Positions 37,573-45,924 of a DNA stretch of 64,000 bases are shown piece by piece. Source of the DNA: an uncultured Eubacterium sp. (lineage in GTDB: Bacteria; Bacillota; Clostridia; Lachnospirales; Lachnospiraceae); the NCBI GenBank assembly GCA_947178105.1, contig CAMWXD010000012.1:1-64000 (forward strand), in the 5' to 3' direction. Made by a program: the position numbers and the translations under genes. A model generated the notes under the pieces. That model did not search any database and was not told where the DNA came from. It saw only the letters and a list, made by a program, of their open reading frames with translations. Position 1 is the first letter of the stretch. Each line of letters starts with the position of its first letter.

Positions 37573-38007
37573 GTGTACAAATATGCGCTATCTCTAGTAT
37601 GGCACATTACAGAAACTTGAATTAGGGCATTTTGACAGTTGGGCGTCCTCATTCGGGGAAACACAGACAGCGATAGATATAACATGCCAGTTATAGGCAC
37701 ATATCTGATATCCAATGACATGACGACGTGCCAATCCTGCATGGATCAGGAAAATGGATGCACTGGTGAGGGGATTTCCAGATGTTTTCCATAATAAACG
37801 ATGGTAGGCCGAGGGAATGATCGCCTGCACAGAGAGAAAATTTGGAGAAGATGCGTGATTCCAAGACAATGTAGCAGGAATTCTTGACTTTTGAGACCAA
37901 AATTCATTTATCAAAATTAGGAAAAGCATGGAAAAAAGGACTGTGTTATGTTAGAATGTTGATGCAGCATAAGAACTGGAAAAACGAACAGCCAAAGGAG
38001 GAAAGCT
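37573..38007. other. 435-bp stretch without an intact gene
   Basis: All frames are broken by stops. Short coding-like pieces on the + strand (DSWASSFGETQTAIDITCQL, DALVRGFPDVFHNKRW, EGMIACTERKFGEDA) suggest a decayed gene, but I cannot name a family. A clear ribosome site (aaaggagg) for the next gene sits at its right end. Confidence 0.45.
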
Positions 38008-38625
38008 ATGAATTTGAAATGGAATACAGGTCTTTTGAAATGGACAAGAAAACCCGAACATTGTACGATAACTGAGGACAGAATAGAAATGATAACGCAG
38101 CCCCATACAGATTTATGGCAAAGGACATATTATCATTTCCGCAATGATAATGCCCCTTTGCTGCAGCTTGAAACCGATGAGAAATACTTTTCCTTTGTGG
38201 TTAAGACAGCGTTTGAAACCAAACATCGATATGACCAGTGCGGTATTGTGATGTATTTGGACAGCGAGAACTGGCTGAAAGCTTCCGTGGAATATGAAAA
38301 TGAAGAAATTCAGCGTTTAGGCACGGTGGTAACCAATCATGGATATTCGGATTGGGCATCTACAGATATAAATGCTTCCATGAAATCTATGTGGTTCCGC
38401 CTTAGCCGCAGAGGCAATGATTTTTGTGTCGAAAATGCAGCGGACGGCGTGCACTATCATCAAATGCGTATCTGCCATATGTTTCAAGCCGCTGAAACCG
38501 TTTCTTTTGGTATTTATGCTTGCAGTGCGGAGGATTCTTCGTTTCGGTCTGTATTTACAGATATGGAAGTTACGGATTGCAAATGGCTTGCGCATGTTGG
38601 ACAGGCGCCTGATCAAGAAGAATAG
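38008..38625 (+). CDS. DUF1349 family protein (concanavalin A-like fold)
   Basis: A 205-residue soluble protein of the DUF1349 family, which adopts a beta-jelly-roll of the concanavalin A-like lectin/glucanase type. Typical segments are LETDEKYFSFVVKTAFETKHRYDQCGIVMYLDSENWLKASVEYENEEIQRLGTVVTNHGYSDW and WFRLSRRGNDFCVENAADGVHYHQMRICHM, and FGIYACSAEDSSFRSVFTDMEV. Yeast and bacterial members have been called regulators of enolase, without a defined activity; carbohydrate binding is plausible. aggagg lies 7 bases before the ATG. No signal peptide; apparently a single-gene unit in a debris-rich region. Confidence 0.85.
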   Translation: MNLKWNTGLLKWTRKPEHCTITEDRIEMITQPHTDLWQRTYYHFRNDNAPLLQLETDEKYFSFVVKTAFETKHRYDQCGIVMYLDSENWLKASVEYENEEIQRLGTVVTNHGYSDWASTDINASMKSMWFRLSRRGNDFCVENAADGVHYHQMRICHMFQAAETVSFGIYACSAEDSSFRSVFTDMEVTDCKWLAHVGQAPDQEE

Positions 38626-38669
38626 GGCTGTGTGCAGTATGGAATGGCATGTCCATGCAGACAGTAAAA

Positions 38670-38702
38670 ACCGCCGGCCAGGTGTTGCCTGTCATCGGCG
38701 GT
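38670..38702 (-). terminator. Terminator of mgtE (minus strand)
   Basis: Stem accgccg / cggcggt with an inner caggt / gcctg pair. On the minus strand it is followed by TTTTT. It lies between two convergent genes and may act in both directions. Confidence 0.7.
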
Positions 38703-38713
38703 CATCCGTATGA

Positions 38714-40132
38714 TTATAGCTGCAAGACATGAATGACCAGCATCCATGCCAATCCATAATAGGTTACAACGGCTACAAGGTCGTTGATTGTGGTAATCAG
38801 GGGGCCGGACGCAACGGCTGGGTCTACCTTTAGTTTTTTAAACATAAGAGGAATCAATGTTCCCGAAAGGCTTGAAAGGATCATCGCCAACAGCAGTGCC
38901 GTACCTGTACATGCCGAGATAGAAAACGCGATGTCCATAGGCTGCGCCTTTAACAGAAACAAATAACATCCGATACATACAAACGACAAGATTCCAAGAA
39001 CCAGCCCGTTGGCAAAACCAACTCTTGCTTCTTTTGCAACAAGGGAAAGCATTTGTTTGCTGCTGATTTTCTCATCCATCAGGACACGAATGGTAACAGC
39101 AAGCGACTGTGTCCCTGCATTTCCAGCCATGTCGAGGATCAGGGATTGGAAAGCGATCATCAGCGGCAGTTGCGCGACGATCCCTTCAAATGCCCCTACC
39201 GCGCTGGATACAAGCAGTCCCAGGCATAGCAGGACGATCAGCCATGGTAATCTTTTCCCAATGCTTTTTTTCACAGGCTCTTTTAGATCTTCCTCTGCTG
39301 ACAGTCCAGCCAGTTTTGCGTAATCTTCTCCAAATTCATTGTGAACCAGTTCCATGACATTTGGTGAAGTGATCACCCCTATGAGTTTATTATCGGAATC
39401 CAAAACAGGTATGGAATCTTCGGAATAGTCTTTAATGAGGCTAAGGCAGTCATCAATCTGCTCATTGGCATAAACATAAGGATACGAAGTCATAGTAATC
39501 GCATCAAGTCCTGTCCCCTCGCGTGCAATAATCAGGTCTTTTAAATCAATCGCGCCCAAAAGCATTTTGTTTTCATCAAGCACATAAATGGTCGAAATAT
39601 TATCATGGTCTGCCGCTTGTTCGACCAGTTCGTGCATTGCCTGCCGCACGCTGATTCTAGAAGGGACTGCGATATAGTTTGTTTCCATTTTACTGCCGAT
39701 CTCATTTTCGCTGAAAGAATTCATCAGCATGATTTGTGTCTTTAAACTGTCCCCCAGCAGCTCGATCACCGTAGTGCGGTCTGCTTTTTCCAGGCTGCGG
39801 ATATAATCCGCCATTTCCGTGATTTCAAATTGGGAAAGAATGGCAATTCTCTTTTGAATGCTTATTTCGCTCATGTATTTTGTTTTGCAGTCGGCATATT
39901 CAAATATGTCAGCGAGTGTTTCAGCATTTAAAAGAGGATATAATCTGGCGCGTTCTTCCGGGCTTAGTATTTCCAAAGCGGATGCAATATCTTTTTCGTG
40001 ATATGCAAGTATGCGTTCCTGTTTCCTTTTGGGAGTTAAATTGCTGCGAAGCACCTTTACAATTTCTGCTTTGTAATCAGGATGCTGTGACATTTGAAGA
40101 TGTTCCTTTTGCACATAGTTAGTTACTTTCAT
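38714..40132 (-). CDS. mgtE: Magnesium transporter MgtE
   Basis: A 472-residue Mg2+ channel of the MgtE family. The order is: N-terminal helical domain (about 15-130), two CBS domains that sense Mg2+ (about 130-265: ISTIYVLDENKMLLGAIDLKDLI; DSIPVLDSDNKLIGVITSPNVMELV), then the five-helix membrane domain with LDMAGNAGTQSLAVTIR and AVASGPLITTINDLVAVVTYY, whose aspartates and asparagine line the Mg2+ pore. The start is the ATG preceded by aaaggagg (minus strand); the open frame runs 32 codons further but without support. No M-box riboswitch was recognised upstream; a 34-codon open frame lies there instead. Confidence 0.94.
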   Translation of the reverse strand: MKVTNYVQKEHLQMSQHPDYKAEIVKVLRSNLTPKRKQERILAYHEKDIASALEILSPEERARLYPLLNAETLADIFEYADCKTKYMSEISIQKRIAILSQFEITEMADYIRSLEKADRTTVIELLGDSLKTQIMLMNSFSENEIGSKMETNYIAVPSRISVRQAMHELVEQAADHDNISTIYVLDENKMLLGAIDLKDLIIAREGTGLDAITMTSYPYVYANEQIDDCLSLIKDYSEDSIPVLDSDNKLIGVITSPNVMELVHNEFGEDYAKLAGLSAEEDLKEPVKKSIGKRLPWLIVLLCLGLLVSSAVGAFEGIVAQLPLMIAFQSLILDMAGNAGTQSLAVTIRVLMDEKISSKQMLSLVAKEARVGFANGLVLGILSFVCIGCYLFLLKAQPMDIAFSISACTGTALLLAMILSSLSGTLIPLMFKKLKVDPAVASGPLITTINDLVAVVTYYGLAWMLVIHVLQL

Positions 40133-40152
40133 TGCGTTTCCTCCTTTTTCTG

Positions 40153-40257
40153 TCAGGCTTGCAGCCAGCAAGCCGTAAATGAAAAGGCGGGTGCAAAGGT
40201 TATCAGCAGAAAGGCATAAAAATACCATTGCCGCTCATAAACCTTATCGTTCTGCAC
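40153..40257 (-). CDS. Possible small membrane protein upstream of mgtE
   Basis: A 34-codon frame starting with GTG, too short for most gene callers. It begins with charged residues (QNDKVYERQ) followed by a hydrophobic stretch (WYFYAFLLITFAPAFSF) that could span the membrane once, and ends TACWLQA. It ends 20 bases before the mgtE start on the same strand. The ribosome site is weak. It could be a small partner of MgtE or a regulatory leader peptide; the 3' end forms a perfect 7-bp hairpin (ggcttgc / gcaagcc) just before the mgtE ribosome site. It might also be chance. Confidence 0.4.
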   Translation of the reverse strand: MQNDKVYERQWYFYAFLLITFAPAFSFTACWLQA

Positions 40258-40454
40258 TCGTCTGCCGATTGCAGTATAGTTTAGAGACAAACAATGGTTT
40301 TTATATATGGGCACGAATATCGTCCGCTACAGATTACAGACATCTTTGCAGTAACATATGATAAAGCGGCTGTATATAAAAACCTTGTCCATACTTCGAC
40401 TATTACTGCCGTCCATAATCTCACCTCCGACCATCAGAATATATTGCCTATCAT
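40258..40454 (-). other. Upstream region of mgtE, with a 29-codon open frame
   Basis: On the minus strand, a strong ribosome site (ggaggtg, 5 bases before ATG) precedes a 29-codon frame at 40327-40416 starting MDGSNSRSMDKVF. It has no recognised relatives and may be a gene fragment. A possible -10 box (TATACT) lies at about 40274-40279 without a clear -35. Confidence 0.35.
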
Positions 40455-40478
40455 GAAAAAAAGTGAATCGAATCACTT
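40455..40478 (-). terminator. Terminator of the LysR gene (minus strand)
   Basis: On the minus strand: aagtga-ttcgat-tcactt hairpin followed by seven Ts, about 30 bases after the LysR stop codon. Confidence 0.7.
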
Positions 40479-40508
40479 ACTTTTATTATACTCAAATCCA
40501 ATGAGAAA

Positions 40509-41312
40509 TCAAGTGCAAAAAGCATCGCGAAGAAAGAGGCCTCTTGTTTTGTTCTCGCGCTCATCGTAAATCAGGCAGATTGTTTTTTCGCAGGGAGGTA
40601 CCAATGGAATCGATACAAGGTATTCCTGAAAGCGATTTTTTTCGGCGAATTGATGAACAATGGCAGTTCCGTATCCGCAGGAAATTTTCATCAGCAGGCC
40701 TTCGAAGTCATTGGAACCATTTTCTGGATAATTCCTTACATCAAAAAGCACCGTATCCAACTCCTGCTCGGAAATTTTCTTTTTTACAGCCAAAGGGCTG
40801 TCCTTTGAGGCGAGCACGACAAGAGGGTAGGATTTTATGGCGCGATATTGAAACCGGCTGTTTTTCAGCGGAAACCCAAAACCAATATCCAGGGAGCCGC
40901 TTTGGAGATGCCGGTGGAGTGCCTGATTGGAATGCCCATAAAGATTTACCTCTATTTCTGGATAGCGCGCCCGGAATGCAGACAGGTGCGGCAGGAGCAG
41001 GCTTGCGTCCAGATTTTTGATAAAGCCAATATGGATGCATCCGGTTTTCCCGTAGCGGTAAGCGGATATATTTTGCTGTGTCAAATAATATTGCTGCATC
41101 AGGCGAAGCGCCTCTTCCTTAAAAAAAGCGCCTCCTTCTGTAAGCTTCATCCGTTTGTTATCACGAGAAAAAAGCAGAAAGCCCAATTCGTCTTCCAAAA
41201 GCTGGAGCTGCTTTGTAATGGCTGTTTGGGAAACATACAGGTTCTGTGCTGCCTTGGTAATATTTAGGGTTTTTTCGACCTCTAAAAAGTATTCAATCTG
41301 CCGGAGTTTCAT
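40509..41312 (-). CDS. LysR family transcriptional regulator
   Basis: A 267-residue LysR protein with the N-terminal winged helix (MKLRQIEYFLEVEKTLNITKAAQNLYVSQTAITKQLQLLEDELGFLLFSRDNKRMKLTEGG) and a periplasmic-binding-like effector domain (GCIHIGFIKNL ... LPHLSAFRARYPEIEVNLYGHS). It is about 30 residues shorter than usual: DFEGLLM runs directly into KISCGYGTAIVHQF, where family members carry another strand-helix segment, so an internal in-frame deletion is possible (inference). It is divergent from the YczE-like gene, with an 18-bp dyad operator between them. Confidence 0.88.
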   Translation of the reverse strand: MKLRQIEYFLEVEKTLNITKAAQNLYVSQTAITKQLQLLEDELGFLLFSRDNKRMKLTEGGAFFKEEALRLMQQYYLTQQNISAYRYGKTGCIHIGFIKNLDASLLLPHLSAFRARYPEIEVNLYGHSNQALHRHLQSGSLDIGFGFPLKNSRFQYRAIKSYPLVVLASKDSPLAVKKKISEQELDTVLFDVRNYPENGSNDFEGLLMKISCGYGTAIVHQFAEKNRFQEYLVSIPLVPPCEKTICLIYDERENKTRGLFLRDAFCT

Positions 41313-41348
41313 ATCGTTGTATCCCCCTCGTAAAAGATCCTGTTGTAT

Positions 41349-41366
41349 ATCATAATCAAATATGAT
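41349..41366. promoter_or_regulatory. Likely LysR operator
   Basis: Perfect dyad atcata-N6-tatgat in the divergent region between the LysR and YczE-like genes, matching the T-N11-A form used by LysR regulators. Confidence 0.6.
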
Positions 41367-41459
41367 TGTATCATAACTTTATTTCATTGGAAAGCCTGAA
41401 AAGATCATGGTATTTTTAATACTGGAAGCAACGGCAGAAAGGAAAAAGAGGGTGCAAAA

Positions 41460-42077
41460 ATGGAAAAAATGATAAGGCGTTTGGCGATGTTTTTTATAGG
41501 GATCAATCTTTTAGCAGCAGGAATTATTTTGAATACGCGCAGTGATCTGGGAGTGGCAGCGTTTACCAGCTTTTCTTATGCGTTATCTAAAATTGCAGGT
41601 ATTTCTTTGGGCAGCGCTTCTGTCCTTGTATATTTGGCGCTGATCGGGGTTCAGTTTTTGCTGCTTCAAAAAGTGAGCGTACCGGTTTTGCTGCAGATCC
41701 CGTTTTCTTTCGTCTTTGGCATACTCACAGATTTTTATGATTTTATAGTTCCTGAGATGGCGCTTTCCCTGTGGCTCAGATTTTTGCTGCTGGCGGCAGC
41801 AATCTGGCTGACTTCCATCGGGGTCTATCTGTATACAAACTGCCGCTTGGTTATGACCCCGGTAGAAGGGATCGTTCAGACGATTGCGGATAAGTGGAGC
41901 TTCAAATTCTCGCTCGTCAAAAATTGCTTTGACTTATTTATGCTGCTGCTGACAGTTTCATTCTGTCTTTTGTTAAGGCAGCCTGTGTTTGGGATTGGAA
42001 TAGGAACCGTTTTATCCGCCTTGATTTTGGGAAGGATGATTGGAATTTATGAAAAGCTGATTGGAAGGAAAGGATAA
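41460..42077 (+). CDS. YczE/YitT-like integral membrane protein
   Basis: A 205-residue protein with five or six predicted membrane helices. The N-terminus (LAMFFIGINLLAAGIILNTRSDLGVAAFTSFSYALSKIAGISLGSASVLVYLALIGVQF) matches the YczE/DUF6198 family of bacterial membrane proteins, whose function is not established. TNCRLVMTPVEGIVQTIADK is also typical. It is divergently transcribed from the LysR gene and probably its target, a common arrangement for this family. Confidence 0.82.
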   Translation: MEKMIRRLAMFFIGINLLAAGIILNTRSDLGVAAFTSFSYALSKIAGISLGSASVLVYLALIGVQFLLLQKVSVPVLLQIPFSFVFGILTDFYDFIVPEMALSLWLRFLLLAAAIWLTSIGVYLYTNCRLVMTPVEGIVQTIADKWSFKFSLVKNCFDLFMLLLTVSFCLLLRQPVFGIGIGTVLSALILGRMIGIYEKLIGRKG

Positions 42078-42613
<536 letters not shown>

Positions 42614-42632
42614 TGCAAAAATAAAAGAATGG

Positions 42633-42673
42633 AAAAAGAGCTTCTCCTTTTCAAAACAGAAGCTCTTTTTTTT
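42633..42673 (+). terminator. Terminator after the broken GH1 gene
   Basis: Perfect 13-bp stem aaaaagagcttct / agaagctcttttt, followed by further Ts. Confidence 0.85.
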
Positions 42674-42714
42674 GAGAAATTTTGAACGGATTGGCAAGTA
42701 TGGAGGGAATGGTT

Positions 42715-43239
42715 TTGGACAGGAATGTAAACATAATAACAGACTTAAAGGGAAATAAAATTGTACTGATAAACGATATTATATTCAAAGGGAAAAGGTC
42801 TGTAAACTGGGATGATGTAAAGAATTACCTTGAAGCCTATGTCGGTGAATTTTATGAAATCGCCGATACAAAGGATATTGTGTATATTGGAAAAGAATTA
42901 CCAGATGAATACACCGGTTCGCGGTATACATATTCGCTAAGAGGTGCGAATGCGAAGGCAAAGGCAAATGCATCACAGGGGATACCAGAGATGCTTGAGA
43001 TAGCTTCCGGAAAGCATTTCAGGAAAAATTACGGTGAAAGGCATAAAAGAAATGCTGCAAATGGCTGGTACCGGTATAATTCACGGTTTGCACTGCCTGT
43101 TTATGATGACAGCGGGGAAGCAGAACGGTATAATGTGTTTCACGCCTCCATGCTGATACGGCACGATGCAGATGGGAAAATGTATCTTTATGACATTATG
43201 GACATAAAAAAAGAAACGAGCAACCCTTTCGAATCATAA
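42715..43239 (+). CDS. PBECR-like domain protein of mobile-element type
   Basis: A protein of about 174 residues resembling the C-terminal module of large polyvalent proteins on conjugative elements: LINDIIFKGKRSVNWDDVKNYLEAYVGEFYEIADTKDIVYIGKELPDEYTGSRYT ... GKHFRKN ... NGWYRYNSRFALPVYDD ... NVFHASMLIRHDADGKMYLYDIMDIKKETSNP. The last segment recalls PBECR (Barnase/EndoU/colicin E5/RelE-like) nuclease domains; assignment is tentative. The start is uncertain: TTG at 42715 lies 6 bases after ggaggg; ATGs at 42700 and 42709 and a TTG at 42682 are in frame. Its closest relatives are on integrative elements, in line with the adjacent mobilization remnant. Confidence 0.65.
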   Translation: MDRNVNIITDLKGNKIVLINDIIFKGKRSVNWDDVKNYLEAYVGEFYEIADTKDIVYIGKELPDEYTGSRYTYSLRGANAKAKANASQGIPEMLEIASGKHFRKNYGERHKRNAANGWYRYNSRFALPVYDDSGEAERYNVFHASMLIRHDADGKMYLYDIMDIKKETSNPFES

Positions 43240-43320
43240 GATTTTACTTGGCAAAAAACCCATCTCTTTTTCTATAGTATAGGGTATACGGCTGCATCTG
43301 TCAAGCATGATTTTAATTAT

Positions 43321-43521
43321 TCAGTTTTTTAGTTCCGGTACGTCTGCCACGATTTCATACGTTACAGATACCTTTTTGTCTAAAGCCTGCAGGTGCGTAT
43401 ACTCCGCAAGCGGCAGTTTTGCGGCTTCTGCATGTTCTGTAATGCCTTCATATTCCACATCTGTAAAACGGAGCGTGATGCGGCGATTCCGTTTGAGTTC
43501 TTTCGGTGCGCTGCGGCTGTT
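43321..43521 (-). pseudogene. Remnant of a plasmid mobilization (MobC-like) protein
   Basis: On the minus strand, a 66-codon frame without a start codon reads KELKRNRRITLRFTDVEYEGITEHAEAAKLPLAEYTHLQALDKKVSVTYEIVADVPELKN. This resembles relaxosome/mobilization accessory proteins of the MobC kind, with a ribbon-helix-helix start (ITLRFTDVEYEGI). The beginning is missing: a stop codon lies at 43522-43524 in frame. No relaxase gene is near. Confidence 0.6.
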
Positions 43522-43763
43522 TTAACAGGAGAGTAGAACAGACAGGGCGCATAAGCAGATCATGAATGAATCAGGACGGTGTCTCATGATTCAGTGGAAA
43601 TTTTTCATTTTACAATAGTAGTTTATACATGTCTCCTGAAAGAGGTAGAAATCGATAAGGGACAAGTAATCGGTGTCGAAATCAGCAACCAGCATGAGAT
43701 ATCTCTTGTATGGAACCATATAACTGGGAAAGACAGCAATAACGGCATTTGGCGCTAGAGGAT
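43522..43763. other. Intergenic stretch, nothing recognised
   Basis: No gene or RNA is recognisable between the mobilization remnant and the second MITE-like element. Confidence 0.5.
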
Positions 43764-43771
43764 AACGTCAG

Positions 43772-43937
43772 GTTACTTTTCACACCCAGACCTTTGCACT
43801 CCGCTGCAAAGGTCGTGAGAACGTGTAAATTCAGCCTAGAAGGCATCCAGTCCTTCGCCAAAGGCGAATTTTCAATGGACTGGATGCCGTTACTTTTCAC
43901 AGCACAGCCGTTTTTTGGCTGGGGTGTGAAAAGTAAC
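43772..43937. mobile_element. 166-bp MITE-like element, copy 2
   Basis: Identical, base for base as read, to the element at 5059-5224, in the same orientation. It is flanked by its own 8-bp duplication aacgtcag (43764-43771 and 43938-43945). A one-base ambiguity remains because the base after each right duplication is g, so a 9-bp duplication is also possible. Identity of the two copies implies recent movement or gene conversion. Confidence 0.92.
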
Positions 43938-44005
43938 AACGTCAGGTGCCTTTTTGCTGCCAGCGTATTTGGTAATTGACGTAATTTTTTTATTTTGATA
44001 GAATA

Positions 44006-44523
44006 AAACAAGAGCGGGCGCCGGATGACATTCCTTCCATTGGGATGCTGGTTTGTGATCAAATTACCCATCCGTCGATGTATTTTACAGAGCCGTCGCC
44101 TTATTTGGAAGATACGTATTATGGGGACAGCTATCTGGAACATTGGGTAAATGAATACTGGGATTTTCATGAAAACAGGTGGGTGTTGGCAGATGTTGAC
44201 GGCTATTATGAATATGAGAGCCGTTTTGGTTACAGCCAATTTGATTTGCCGCGCAAAAAGTTCGTAACGGCTTCAGAAGCATGGCTTTGCCTGAGAAAAA
44301 ATACGCTAACGAAAAAAATAGACGTATTTTCACCGATGACGGAGTACAGGCACTGGAGGAAAGTGAATTGTGTGAGCTTGATGATTTGGCGGAATTGCTG
44401 GCAGAGCCTGATAAAAATATAGAGCAGATCGAACAAATGCGGGCTGCGAATGAAAAACTGTCTGTATTGACAAACAATACGCAAAACATCTACTATGATA
44501 CATTTGGACAGAATGCCGTTTGA
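44006..44523 (+). pseudogene. Transglutaminase-like protein, truncated and frameshifted
   Basis: The first frame reads APDDIPSIGMLVCDQITHPSMYF ... DSYLEHWVNEYWDFHENRWVLADVDGYYEYESRFGYSQFDLPRKKFVTASEAWL, which resembles the second half of a transglutaminase-fold protein, with the catalytic histidine in EHWVNEYWD and aspartate in VLADVD. The domain part with the catalytic cysteine is missing. Near 44285 the reading moves to another frame, which continues KKYANEKNRRIFTDDGVQALEESELCELDDLAELLAEPDKN ... and ends at 44523. No start codon or ribosome site fits. The element copy 2 lies 70 bases upstream. Confidence 0.6.
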
Positions 44524-44600
44524 GCTAAATTTTGGCTGCCGGCTGTGCATCTGCAAAGAAGATGCGGTAAGTAAAATATTTTGAAACGTGGGTGACTGGC

Positions 44601-45719
44601 ATGGATCAAAAGAAAATAACAAATATCGAAGTGAAGAAGAAAAACAGGAATGATGTTTTTCGGTATATATGCAAACACAGTATGGCGTCAAACCCAGATA
44701 TTTCCTATGCACTTAAGCTGAGCCTGCCGACAGTGACGCAGATCACCAGGGAATTGATTGGGGAAGGGCTTGTGGAGGAAAAGGGGGCGCTGGAGTCTAC
44801 TGGGGGAAGAAGGGCGAAAGCGCTGGCGGTGTCTGATACGGCAGGAAAAGCGGCAGGGCTGGACATTACGAAAAACCACATCAGCCTGATGCTTACAGGG
44901 GTGACAGGCGAGATCCTAAAATATGAGCGCATATTCCTGCCATATGCCGCAGAGGGCAGGTATTACGAGGAAGTGAGCCAAAAGCTGGAATATTTTTTAG
45001 AGGAAGGCGGATGTGGGAAAAAAGACATGCTGGGGATCGGGATATCCTTTCCTGGAATCATAGACTTGGATCGGGAGCTGATTGCAGATTCCCATGTGCT
45101 TGGGGTGAGCAATCTGCCGTTTTCTTCAGTGAGCTGTTTTTTTGATTATCCATGTCATTTTTTGAATGATGCAAATGCAGGGGCTTATGCGGAAGGGATA
45201 CAGTCGGAATGTATGGAACGCTTTTTTTATTTGTCTCTGAGCGGCACAGTAGGGGGAGCGGTATACAGCAGCGGCAGGCTGGAACAGGGCAGCCATTTTC
45301 GGTGCGGAGAAGCAGGGCATATGACGATTGTCCCGGATGGGGAAGCCTGCTATTGCGGGAAAAATGGATGCCTGGATGCTTACTGTAGTGCAAAACGCCT
45401 TACCGATGGGAAGCTGGAGGATTTTTTTGAAAGGCTGGGGCAGGGAGAGCGGGAAGCAGCCAGCCGATGGGAACAGTATACGTCTTATCTGGCAGTTGCA
45501 GTCAATAATATCCATATGATCCTGGACTGCGATGTTGTCTTGGGCGGGTATGTCGGAAGCTGTATGGGCGAATACATCCGGGATGTGCGAAGCAAAGTGT
45601 CACAAAGGAATACATTTGCCAAAGACAGTTCCTTTGTGCGCCCTTGCAGCCATAAAATGGGGGCGGCTGCATTGGGGGCTTCCCGAAAAGTGATAGAGCT
45701 GTTTTTGGAACAGGTATAG
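44601..45719 (+). CDS. ROK family transcriptional regulator
   Basis: A 372-residue protein with an N-terminal winged helix (about 15-75: RNDVFRYICKHSMASNPDISYALKLSLPTVTQITRELIGEGLVEE) and a ROK sugar-kinase-like domain. The ROK zinc motif is present in GHMTIVPDGEACYCGKNGCLDAYCS. The ATP-binding part (LDITKNHISLMLTGVTGEI) lacks a clear DGGGT-like catalytic loop, so it should be a regulator of the XylR/NagC type and not a kinase. It probably controls the downstream dehydrogenase and transporter genes. Confidence 0.9.
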   Translation: MDQKKITNIEVKKKNRNDVFRYICKHSMASNPDISYALKLSLPTVTQITRELIGEGLVEEKGALESTGGRRAKALAVSDTAGKAAGLDITKNHISLMLTGVTGEILKYERIFLPYAAEGRYYEEVSQKLEYFLEEGGCGKKDMLGIGISFPGIIDLDRELIADSHVLGVSNLPFSSVSCFFDYPCHFLNDANAGAYAEGIQSECMERFFYLSLSGTVGGAVYSSGRLEQGSHFRCGEAGHMTIVPDGEACYCGKNGCLDAYCSAKRLTDGKLEDFFERLGQGEREAASRWEQYTSYLAVAVNNIHMILDCDVVLGGYVGSCMGEYIRDVRSKVSQRNTFAKDSSFVRPCSHKMGAAALGASRKVIELFLEQV

Positions 45720-45723
45720 GATG

Positions 45724-45754
45724 GAGAGATTTCAGAGATGGAATCTCTTTTTTT
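45724..45754 (+). terminator. Terminator after the ROK regulator
   Basis: Stem agagatt / aatctct followed by seven Ts. Confidence 0.75.
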
Positions 45755-45827
45755 ATGCAGTTTTACCAAAAACAGCTTTTTCAATTTGGATAATATAACA
45801 AAAAATTAAAAAATATAAGATTTTGTA

Positions 45828-45856
45828 TTGACAATTTTGTGCTTCTGTCATAAATT
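45828..45856 (+). promoter_or_regulatory. Sigma-A promoter for the dehydrogenase gene
   Basis: TTGACA, 17 bases, TAAATT; about 70 bases before the start codon in an A/T-rich region where the ROK regulator could bind. Confidence 0.7.
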
Positions 45857-45924
45857 AATATACATAATAAAACTATTTAATAAAGTATAAATTAAAGTAA
45901 AAAAGAAAGAGAGGGAATTTATTT

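Noticed and set aside
40133-40320. M-box magnesium riboswitch upstream of mgtE
   Set aside because: I looked for the conserved M-box core and the terminator/antiterminator pair and could not recognise them; only short hairpins are seen. A covariance-model search would settle it.
43682-44239. 185-codon minus-strand open frame across element copy 2
   Set aside because: It crosses the element and both flanking duplications; no domain or ribosome site.
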